Assembly: GCA_026785645.1 (NCBI GenBank)
Contig: JAJAZM010000084.1
Span: 1 to 5,305, forward strand
DNA: 5,305 bases
Source of the DNA: Sphingomonas bacterium
GTDB lineage: Bacteria > Pseudomonadota > Alphaproteobacteria > Sphingomonadales > Sphingomonadaceae
Direction of reading: 5' to 3'
Under the pieces are notes generated by a model that saw nothing but the letters and a program-made list of their open reading frames with translations, was not told the origin of the DNA and made no database searches. This document shows positions 1 to 5,235 of this stretch, one piece after another. A program made the position numbers and the translations under genes. Within the stretch, counting starts at the first letter, position 1, and every line of letters begins with the position of its first letter.

Positions 1-431
1 GGGGGCTGGGGATGCCGTCGCCGTTGATGTGGGGCGGGATCGTCGCGGTGCTCAACTTTATTCCGTACATCGGGCCGGTTGTCGCAGCGCTGTTGCTGTT
101 CGTCGGCGGGCTGATGTCCTTCCCCGACGCCTGGTCGGCGTTGCTTCCGCCAGCGATCTTCCTCGCCATGCATACGGTCGAGGCCAATGCCATCACCCCG
201 ATGATCGTCGGCAAGAAGATCGAGGTAAACCCGCTGCTGATCCTCGTCGCGCTGAGTTTCTGGGCATGGGTGTGGGGGACCACCGGCGCGCTGCTCGCGG
301 TGCCGCTGCTGATCATCTTCAAGACGGTGTTTGCGGCGGCGGGCACCCCTGACATCGCCGGCTTCCTGTTCGAGGACGGGACATTGACTCATGTCGGCGA
401 AGAGGATGAAAAAGCCGATCAGGGCCGTTGA
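1..431 (+). CDS. AI-2E family transporter, C-terminal part (5' end outside window)
   Basis: This is the last ~143 residues of a polytopic inner-membrane protein of the AI-2E transporter family (PF01594, TqsA/PerM-like). Full-length members have roughly 350–400 residues, so more than half lies left of the window. The reading frame is already open at base 3 (Gly-Leu-Gly before the first Met), so the ATG at 12 is internal. The sequence shows the family's NFIPYIGP motif, then a hydrophobic segment, then the conserved stretch HTVEANAITPMIVGKKIEVN, then two closely spaced hydrophobic segments with a WGTTGALLAVPLL-type ending. A short acidic tail (GEEDEKADQ) ends at the TGA at 429–431. Members are linked to export or exchange of small molecules (AI-2 in TqsA, Na+/H+ antiport in some others). 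The substrate here cannot be told from sequence. A small hairpin follows the stop. Confidence 0.9.
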   Translation, partial: GLGMPSPLMWGGIVAVLNFIPYIGPVVAALLLFVGGLMSFPDAWSALLPPAIFLAMHTVEANAITPMIVGKKIEVNPLLILVALSFWAWVWGTTGALLAVPLLIIFKTVFAAAGTPDIAGFLFEDGTLTHVGEEDEKADQGR

Positions 432-447
432 CAGCCCAAGGGGGCTG
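432..447 (+). terminator. Hairpin right after the transporter stop; possible weak terminator
   Basis: CAGCCC (432–437) and GGGCTG (442–447) form a perfect 6-bp GC-rich stem with a 4-base loop, beginning at the base after the TGA. No T-run follows, so it is not a canonical intrinsic terminator. It may be a 3'-end stabiliser, a Rho-assisted stop or chance. Confidence 0.3.
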
Positions 448-475
448 ACCTAGTTGCCCGCCCACGCCATTATTA

Positions 476-552
<77 letters not shown>

Positions 553-565
553 TTTTCCTGAACTG

Positions 566-588
566 AGGGAATAAGGCGAACTTTCCCT
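566..588. terminator. Small inverted repeat between tRNA-Asp and the convergent hydrolase gene
   Basis: AGGGAA (566–571) and TTCCCT (583–588) are perfect 6-base complements around an 11-base loop. The repeat lies between the 3' end of tRNA-Asp and the stop codon (590–592) of the opposing gene, where a bidirectional terminator would be expected. The stem is short and no T-run follows on either strand, so support is weak. Confidence 0.25.
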
Positions 589-589
589 G

Positions 590-1636
590 CTAATTGGCCT
601 TGGTCGCGGTGTCGGTCGCGCCGACCTTGGCGCCGAACGCCGTTTCACTTGCCGCAGGGGCGCCGTCGCCCAGGGTCCAGCGCAGATTGTCCGAGGCGGC
701 GACGCGTTCGATATACGGTTTGTGCACGACCTTCTCGACCGCTTCGCGCGCCTGCGGGGTGAACAATACGCGGACGCGCTTGCCGTCGGGCTCGATCTTG
801 ACCGCCGCGCCCGCGATTTGGGTCACCACCGGCCCCACCGCAGTGACGACCGGCATGCGGACGATGCTCATCGCCGCCAACCTGAGCAACTTGGGGTCGG
901 ATTCACGCCCCGAATAGGATTGACCGAACGCCTTGGGCAGGCCCCATCCGCCGCTCCAGCGATAGAATAGATGCGCGCCGACCACCGCCGTCTTGGCCAG
1001 GCTCGACGCCCAGTACGGAACGACATAATTGGCATGATAATGGGTGGCGTTGCCGACAGCGGGGTAAACCGAGCCGGCGAGCGCCGCTGCGGCGACCTTG
1101 CGCGCGCGGTCCCAGCTCGCGGTCATCGGCGCCCGGGCCATCGACCCGTCGCAGGTGAAGGTGAACTGGCAGCCGGTCTGGCGGGTCGACCCCTGATAGA
1201 CCACGCCGCACACGCTCGACGGGAAGGCCGGATGGCGGGCGCGATTGAGGATTACCTGGGCGACCGCGCGCTGGCCGTCGCTCGGTTCCTGCCCGGCTTC
1301 GTAATAGACTGCGCTGGTCAGGCATTCGAGCGCGCGCGCCTGGGCGGCGCTGCTGGCGCTTCCCCAGACGAACGGGCGGGCTGCACCGGCCGGGCCCGCG
1401 ACCGGAACGGCGCTGTTGATCTTGAGCGCATCGAGCGGCGCGACCGGGCGATAGTCCATCGCCGGGGCTTGCGGCAAGGCAGCCTCGGTGGTGGCGGAGC
1501 CAGGCAGGCGAAGCGTCGAGCTTGCACTCCCGGCGATCGCGGCGGCCGCAATCAGCGCAGCCAGCCCCAGCCCGGCGCTCTCACGCGGGTAACGGCGCCA
1601 CAGATCGGCGGGATCGAAGGTTTTCAACGTCGTCAT
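590..1636 (-). CDS. Cell wall hydrolase, SleB/CwlJ family (Hydrolase_2), membrane-anchored
   Basis: A predicted peptidoglycan-cleaving enzyme of the SleB family (PF07486; SleB itself is a lytic transglycosylase), acting in the periplasm. From the ATG at 1636 it has 348 residues. A cytoplasmic N-terminus with several charged residues is followed by one hydrophobic segment (~21–38), fitting a signal anchor. A Pro/Ala-rich linker follows, then the catalytic domain at ~101–227. It carries the YYEAGQE motif with the likely catalytic Glu113, the QRAVAQVILNR helix, VCGVVYQGS, CQFTFTCDG and THYHANYVVPYW. Four cysteines (105, 143, 156, 162) could pair outside the cytoplasm. The last ~120 residues match nothing I recognise. 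The frame is open to a TTG at 1675, with another ATG at 1657. I prefer 1636 because the upstream codons lie in an AT-rich promoter-like stretch. Neither ATG has a Shine-Dalgarno sequence. In vegetative proteobacteria such enzymes probably serve wall remodelling rather than spore germination. Confidence 0.88.
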   Translation of the reverse strand: MTTLKTFDPADLWRRYPRESAGLGLAALIAAAAIAGSASSTLRLPGSATTEAALPQAPAMDYRPVAPLDALKINSAVPVAGPAGAARPFVWGSASSAAQARALECLTSAVYYEAGQEPSDGQRAVAQVILNRARHPAFPSSVCGVVYQGSTRQTGCQFTFTCDGSMARAPMTASWDRARKVAAAALAGSVYPAVGNATHYHANYVVPYWASSLAKTAVVGAHLFYRWSGGWGLPKAFGQSYSGRESDPKLLRLAAMSIVRMPVVTAVGPVVTQIAGAAVKIEPDGKRVRVLFTPQAREAVEKVVHKPYIERVAASDNLRWTLGDGAPAASETAFGAKVGATDTATKAN

Positions 1637-1646
1637 GGGATGCGGT

Positions 1647-1675
1647 GATATAGTCATATAATACGCATTATTCAA
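1647..1675 (-). promoter_or_regulatory. Candidate sigma-70-type promoter of the cell wall hydrolase gene
   Basis: On the − strand, TTGAAT (1675–1670) and TATATC (1652–1647) are separated by 17 bases in a conspicuously AT-rich island in otherwise GC-rich DNA, just after the DUF2842 stop codon. Transcription would start near 1640, leaving only about four bases before the ATG at 1636. Such a nearly leaderless message would explain the missing ribosome-binding site. Judged by eye only. Confidence 0.45.
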
Positions 1676-1684
1676 GATCGCGGC

Positions 1685-1906
1685 TTAGCCGGCCCTGAAC
1701 CGCCCGGTCTCCATCCAGCGCAGCAATGGCTTGAGCGGGGCGATCCAGATGATCCCGATCACGAGGTAAAACAGCGACTGGAGCAGTACCGGCCAGCGCC
1801 CGACTTCGCCCGAAAAGGATGCGACGAGCACTGCCAGCAGCACGATGAGCAGCAGGATGCCCGCGACCCCCGCGCCGGTCCGCCAACTGGGTTTGTTCAC
1901 CGCCAC
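1685..1906 (-). CDS. DUF2842 small membrane protein
   Basis: A 73-residue protein with two hydrophobic segments (about 15–32 and 41–57). The conserved ending IAPLKPLLRWMETGR is typical of DUF2842 (PF11003), a family of short alphaproteobacterial membrane proteins of unknown function. It is expected in the inner membrane as a two-pass hairpin with a short positively charged C-terminus. I chose the GTG at 1906 because a strong AAGGAG (1919–1914) sits 7 bases before it. The frame is open further up, but those codons overlap the end of the upstream gene out of frame. A second GTG at 1900 would make a GTGA overlap with the preceding stop but sits 13 bases from the same site. It overlaps the cyclo-ligase gene by 10 bases, so the two are almost certainly co-transcribed and probably translationally coupled. 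Confidence 0.85.
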   Translation of the reverse strand: MAVNKPSWRTGAGVAGILLLIVLLAVLVASFSGEVGRWPVLLQSLFYLVIGIIWIAPLKPLLRWMETGRFRAG

Positions 1907-2481
1907 ATTAATACTCCTTGAGGGGACGCAAAGCCGTCGAGCGGGACGTCCCACGGATCAGCCGATATCATCTCGTCGATCAATTGCACCGCCCAGCCAA
2001 GCCCGATCAGCAGCGCGCCGCGCCGTTTGAGATCGCCCAGCACGCGGTCGTAATGGCCCTTGCCCTGGCCGAGCCTGGTGCCCGCGCGATCGATCGCCAC
2101 CAGCGGCACCAGCACGAGGTCTGGAAACACCTCGTTGGCGGTCAGCGCCGGCTGCATCGCGAAAAACGGTCCGGGTTCGACCGGATCGCCAGCAAGGAAG
2201 CGAAACGGGAGATGCGCGGCGACAAAGGCCGGAAAGGCGATCGTCGAGCCGCGCGATGCTGCCGCGGCGAGCGCGGGCAGGGGGCTGATTTCGTCGGCCA
2301 GCGGGCAATAGGCCCCGATCACCCGCGATCGCTCGATCGACGGCGCGAGATGGCGTGCGAGATCGGTTTCCAGCGCCGCGCGCGTTTCGACGTCAAGCGA
2401 TTCGACGAAGTCGCGACGCCGCGTCCGCGCCTGTCGGCGAAGCAACACCTTGTCGGCGGAGATGGGGGGTGACGGGACCAC
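1897..2481 (-). CDS. fau: 5-formyltetrahydrofolate cyclo-ligase (MTHFS)
   Basis: A cytoplasmic enzyme that converts 5-formyl-THF and ATP to 5,10-methenyl-THF, returning a storage or inhibitory folate to one-carbon metabolism. Sequence support: an N-terminal basic helix beginning K-V-L-L-R-R (the Lys belongs to the ATP-binding K-x-x-x-R of the family), a central ADEISPLP motif, the phosphate-binding signature GTRLGQGKGHYDR (residues ~134–146) and a C-terminal DPWDVPLDG. About 194 residues from the GTG at 2481, near the usual 180–200. The start is uncertain. The frame is open to a GTG at 2514, but both GTGs lie inside the 6S RNA gene and lack a ribosome-binding site. The next canonical start, GTG 2448, would remove the conserved Lys. 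An ATC at 2463 aligns with where I would expect the initiator. fau (ygfA) directly downstream of ssrS is a widespread proteobacterial arrangement, and no terminator separates them here, so read-through from 6S RNA is likely. Confidence 0.9.
   Translation of the reverse strand: MVPSPPISADKVLLRRQARTRRRDFVESLDVETRAALETDLARHLAPSIERSRVIGAYCPLADEISPLPALAAAASRGSTIAFPAFVAAHLPFRFLAGDPVEPGPFFAMQPALTANEVFPDLVLVPLVAIDRAGTRLGQGKGHYDRVLGDLKRRGALLIGLGWAVQLIDEMISADPWDVPLDGFASPQGVLMWR
1914..1919 (-). promoter_or_regulatory. Ribosome-binding site of the DUF2842 gene
   Basis: AAGGAG on the − strand, inside the last codons of the cyclo-ligase gene and 7 bases before the GTG at 1906. It is the clearest Shine-Dalgarno sequence in the − strand cluster and decides the start of the DUF2842 protein. 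Confidence 0.75.
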
Positions 2482-2626
2482 CGTGGCCGTTTGCCGGAAA
2501 TCCTCTGACGCCACAAACGTCAGGTGGGGGCCATATGCACCGGACCAGGATCCGGACAGGGACAGCTCCCTAGGATATTTAATCGCCTCAGGGATTTTCG
2601 TGGCCTCGTACCGGGCAGTACCCGTC
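2471..2626 (-). ncRNA. ssrS: 6S RNA
   Basis: A regulatory RNA of ~156 nt that mimics an open promoter and binds the housekeeping RNA polymerase holoenzyme. It occupies the classic place between zapA and the cyclo-ligase gene. The closing stem pairs GACGGG (− strand 2626–2621) with CCCGTC (2476–2471). It continues through ACTGCC/GGTGGT and GGCC/GGCC and ends with AAATCC (2597–2592) against GGATTT (2503–2498). The 5' side of the bubble contains CCCTGAGGCGATTAAATAT, strongly resembling E. coli 6S CCCTGAGCCGATATTTCAT. The 3' side of the bubble has a small perfect hairpin, CTGACG/CGTCAG (2523–2505). The apical arm includes CCGGA/TCCGG. Ends are inferred from the stem and promoter and may be off by a few bases. 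No protein is encoded here. Confidence 0.88.
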
Positions 2627-2632
2627 TCTCCC

Positions 2633-2661
2633 TATCTAGGTGCTGGGCGCGCTTTCCTCAA
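2633..2661 (-). promoter_or_regulatory. Promoter of 6S RNA, inside the 3' end of zapA
   Basis: On the − strand, TTGAGG (2661–2656), a 17-base spacer and TAGATA (2638–2633) precede the predicted 6S 5' end at G2626 by the right distance. The -35 lies in zapA codons and the -10 begins with the zapA TAG stop codon (2638–2636). It would let 6S RNA, and by read-through the cyclo-ligase gene, be transcribed independently of the division genes. Confidence 0.65.
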
Positions 2662-2947
2662 GGGTCGCGGCGAGCGCTTCGATGCGGTTGGCAAGGGCAT
2701 CGATCTTTGGCGCGAGCGCGGGGTCGATCATCGCCGCCTGGGCGCCCGGCTTTTCGAGCAATTGGTCGGCCAGCAACAGCGAGGCAAACAATAATTGGCG
2801 CGATTCGGACAAGGTGCCGAGCCCCGACAGGGCTTCGCGGCTCTTGGCATCGACCATCTGCGCTGCGGCGCGCAGATTTTCCTCCTCGCCCGGGCGGCAC
2901 CCGACCTGGTAGCTTCGACCGGCGATGGTGAGATTGACCTCGGCCAT
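2636..2947 (-). CDS. zapA: Cell division protein ZapA
   Basis: A 103-residue cytoplasmic protein that binds FtsZ and cross-links protofilaments in the Z-ring. The N-terminal dimerisation domain (about 1–65) opens with the typical beta strand VNLTIAGRSYQVGC and continues through PGEEENLRAAAQMVDAK. A helix with SESRQLLFASLLLADQLLE follows. The C-terminal part (about 76–99, ALAPKIDALANRIEALAATLEE) has heptad-like spacing for the ZapA coiled coil. Length is normal. The ATG at 2947 directly follows the TAG of the preceding small coiled-coil gene (TAGATG) and has only a weak GGCGG upstream, so translation is probably coupled. The TAG stop forms part of the 6S RNA -10 box. Confidence 0.93.
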   Translation of the reverse strand: MAEVNLTIAGRSYQVGCRPGEEENLRAAAQMVDAKSREALSGLGTLSESRQLLFASLLLADQLLEKPGAQAAMIDPALAPKIDALANRIEALAATLEESAPST

Positions 2948-3121
2948 CTAGCGATCGCCGCCAGCGAGGATCGAATCGAGCTCGGACACGACTCCGCGAA
3001 CCGTGGCGCGAAGTTTTTCTTCACGGCCGCGGCTGGTGTCGATCCGGGAAGCCGCTTGTTCAAGCCGGGACATGGCGCGCTCGGCACGGTCGATGGCGTC
3101 TGTCAGCACCTGGTTACTCAT
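2948..3121 (-). CDS. Small coiled-coil protein upstream of zapA (ZauP-like candidate)
   Basis: A 57-residue frame from the ATG at 3121 to a TAG that abuts the zapA ATG without a gap. The protein is charged and alpha-helical in character, with spaced hydrophobic residues: MSNQVLTDAIDRAERAMS, then RLEQAASRIDTSRGREEK, then LRATVRGVVSELDSIL. It has no signal peptide or membrane segment, so it should be cytoplasmic. In Caulobacter crescentus the gene directly upstream of zapA encodes ZauP, a coiled-coil partner of ZapA that focuses the Z-ring. Other alphaproteobacteria have DUF4164-type coiled-coil proteins there. Position and character suggest an equivalent, but the protein is short and I have no alignment, so the role is inferred. 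GCGAGAG lies just before the start as a modest ribosome-binding site. Confidence 0.75.
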   Translation of the reverse strand: MSNQVLTDAIDRAERAMSRLEQAASRIDTSRGREEKLRATVRGVVSELDSILAGGDR

Positions 3122-3258
3122 TTGCTCTCGCTAGGCCGAATGAAACAGGCTCGCAAGCCGCTGTTGAGGTTGACGCCAAACCCCTCACCGACAATAGGCA
3201 CCATGCCGACGGCCTGGCCGAGTTTATAGCCGAGCGGCTGACCCAGGATGGAGCAAGC
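3122..3258. promoter_or_regulatory. Divergent intergenic region between the zapA operon and tkt
   Basis: These 137 bases separate two genes read away from each other, so promoters for both must lie here or within the gene starts. On the + strand TTGACG (3170–3175) is a good -35 candidate, but no clear -10 sits at the right distance (nearest AATAGG at 3193). On the − strand TATAAA (3228–3223) is a good -10 candidate without a clear -35. GCCGAG occurs twice (3217 and 3229), 12 bases apart, flanking the TATA-like stretch. Exact promoters are not assigned. Confidence 0.4.
3250..3253 (+). promoter_or_regulatory. Ribosome-binding site of tkt
   Basis: GGAG, within AGGATGGAG, ends 5 bases before the ATG at 3259. 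It supports this start over the later Met residues at 17, 30 and 32, which would cut into the conserved NSGHPG region. Confidence 0.7.
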
Positions 3259-5235
3259 ATGCAGCCGACCCAGCGCCGATTAGCCAACGCCATCCGCGCG
3301 CTGGCGATGGATGCCGTCGAGAAGGCCAATTCGGGCCATCCCGGAATGCCGATGGGCATGGCCGATGCCGCCACGGCATTGTTCACCCGGCATCTCAAAT
3401 TCGATCCGTCCGATCCCAAATGGCCCGACCGCGACCGCTTCGTGCTGTCAGCCGGTCACGGGTCGATGCTGATCTACGCCTTGCTCCATCTCACCGGCTA
3501 TGCCCGGCCGACGATCGACGACATCATGAAATTCCGCCAGCTCGATAGCCCGTGCGCCGGCCATCCCGAGAGCTTCATGCTGGCGGGGATCGAGACCACC
3601 ACCGGACCGTTGGGGCAGGGCTTCGCCGCCGCGGTCGGAATGGCGATCGCCGAGCGGCACCTCAATGCGCTCTACGGCGACGATCTGGTCGATCACCGCA
3701 CCTTCGTCATCGCCGGCGACGGCGATTTGATGGAAGGCGTCAATCACGAGGCGACCGGGCTCGCGGGACATTTGAAACTCGGCCGACTGATCGTGCTGTG
3801 GGACGATAACCGCATCACCATCGACGGATCGACCGAACTCAGCCGCAACGAGGATGTCGTCGCCCGCTACGAGGCGATGGGCTGGCACACGGTCGAGTGC
3901 GACGGGCTCGATTCAGGCAAGGTCAGCCAGGCGATCGATAAGGCAGTCGCCGACGCACGCCCGTCGCTGATCCGCTGCAAGACGATCATCGGCTATGGCG
4001 CGCCGGGCAAGCAGGGCACTGCCGCGACCCACGGCTCGGCGCTTGGCGCGGAGGAAGTGGCTGCGGCGCGCAAGGAATTGGGCTGGACCGACGAGCCGTT
4101 CGTCATCCCCGACGATGTCGCAAAGGGCTGGAAGAACCTTGGCAGTCGCGGTTCCAATGCGCGGGCTGAATGGCACCGCCGGGTGGAGGCTAGCCCCAAG
4201 GGCAAGGAATATCTCGCCCGGATCGAAGGCAAATGCGACGATAGCTGGCTCAAACCGCATGTCGACGGGCTGATCGCCAAGCCGCAGGCGGTCGCGACAC
4301 GTAAAGCGTCCGAGCTGGCGCTCGACGCGATCAACGCCGCGCTTCCCGCAACGATCGGCGGATCGGCCGATCTGACCCCGTCGAACAACACCTTGACCAA
4401 GAATATCGCGGTGCTCGACGCGGGCAATTATGGCGGTCGCTATATTCATTACGGGATTCGCGAATTCGGCATGGCGGGGGCGATGAACGGCATGGCGCAG
4501 CATGGCGGGGTGATCCCCTACGGCGGCACCTTCATGGTCTTCTCCGACTATAGCCGGCCCGCGATCCGCCTCGGCGCGCTGCAGAAGGCCAAGGTGATCC
4601 ACGTCATGACCCATGATTCAATCGGTCTTGGCGAGGACGGGCCGACCCATCAGCCGGTCGAGCATCTCCAGGCACTCCGCGCAATCCCGCAGCTGACCGT
4701 CTATCGCCCGGCCGACGCGGTCGAGACCGCCGAATGCTGGGCCGCCGCGCTGGCTGACGACGGGCCGAGCCTGCTCGCTCTGTCGCGTCAGAACGTCCGC
4801 GCGCTCCGCACCAAGGCCGAAAAATCGAACCTGTCGGCCAAGGGCGCCTACCGGCTCAAGGGTGCCGAGGCGGCGCGCAAGGTGATCATCATCGCCACCG
4901 GCACCGAGGTCGAGCTTGCGATCGATGTCGCCGCCGCGCTCGAGGAGAAGGGGATTGGCGCCGATGTCGTGTCGATGCCCTCGACCGACCGCTTCGACGA
5001 GCAGGATGATGCCTATCGCGAGGACATCCTGCCCGATGTGTCGAACCGCGACATCTTGCGGGTGTCGATCGAGGCGGGGATCACGCGGGGCTGGGAGCGC
5101 TATACTGGGCTGCACGGCCTGAAGATCGGCCTCGACCGCTTCGGCGCCTCTGCCCCGGCACCCGATCTGTACAAATTCTTTGGCCTCACAATTGAGGCAA
5201 TCGTCCCGAAAATCCTGGAGAAATTGGGCAAATGA
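3259..5235 (+). CDS. tkt: Transketolase
   Basis: A full-length 658-residue ThDP- and divalent-metal-dependent cytoplasmic enzyme that moves two-carbon ketol units between sugar phosphates, linking the pentose phosphate pathway with glycolysis. The ThDP-binding domain spans about 1–330: NSGHPG (His27), AGHGSMLIY (His67), GPLGQG (116–121), the GDGDLMEG…N cofactor motif (Asp154, metal ligand Asn184 in WDDN) and THG (His258). The pyrimidine domain spans about 345–515: GSADLTPSN, REFGM with the catalytic Glu402, YGGTFMVFSDY, GLGEDGPTHQP (His464) and SRQN (Arg510). The C-terminal domain contains IIIATGTEVELA, VSMPSTDRF and LDRFGASAPAP. All expected active-site residues are visible. The family resemblance to 1-deoxyxylulose-5-phosphate synthase is excluded by overall length and motifs. 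The stop overlaps the next gene as ATGA, indicating an operon with gap. Confidence 0.97.
   Translation: MQPTQRRLANAIRALAMDAVEKANSGHPGMPMGMADAATALFTRHLKFDPSDPKWPDRDRFVLSAGHGSMLIYALLHLTGYARPTIDDIMKFRQLDSPCAGHPESFMLAGIETTTGPLGQGFAAAVGMAIAERHLNALYGDDLVDHRTFVIAGDGDLMEGVNHEATGLAGHLKLGRLIVLWDDNRITIDGSTELSRNEDVVARYEAMGWHTVECDGLDSGKVSQAIDKAVADARPSLIRCKTIIGYGAPGKQGTAATHGSALGAEEVAAARKELGWTDEPFVIPDDVAKGWKNLGSRGSNARAEWHRRVEASPKGKEYLARIEGKCDDSWLKPHVDGLIAKPQAVATRKASELALDAINAALPATIGGSADLTPSNNTLTKNIAVLDAGNYGGRYIHYGIREFGMAGAMNGMAQHGGVIPYGGTFMVFSDYSRPAIRLGALQKAKVIHVMTHDSIGLGEDGPTHQPVEHLQALRAIPQLTVYRPADAVETAECWAAALADDGPSLLALSRQNVRALRTKAEKSNLSAKGAYRLKGAEAARKVIIIATGTEVELAIDVAAALEEKGIGADVVSMPSTDRFDEQDDAYREDILPDVSNRDILRVSIEAGITRGWERYTGLHGLKIGLDRFGASAPAPDLYKFFGLTIEAIVPKILEKLGK

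Noticed and set aside
445..473. CTGACC-17-CATTAT as a promoter for tRNA-Asp
   Set aside because: The start would fall near 480, inside the tRNA, so the spacing does not fit.
971..1648. Long + strand open frame opposite the cell wall hydrolase
   Set aside because: The translation is Arg/Gly/Ala-rich antisense sequence without domains, and the − strand frame carries the full SleB-type motif set.
1918..2472. Long + strand open frame opposite the cyclo-ligase
   Set aside because: Same reason: antisense shadow of a gene with clear catalytic motifs.
2450..2931. + strand open frames spanning the 6S RNA and zapA
   Set aside because: They run antisense across a structured RNA and a conserved protein gene, and have no family resemblance.
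3170..3198. TTGACG with AATAGG as the tkt promoter
   Set aside because: The -35 is good, but the -10 matches only about half the consensus. Mentioned in the intergenic entry but not assigned.
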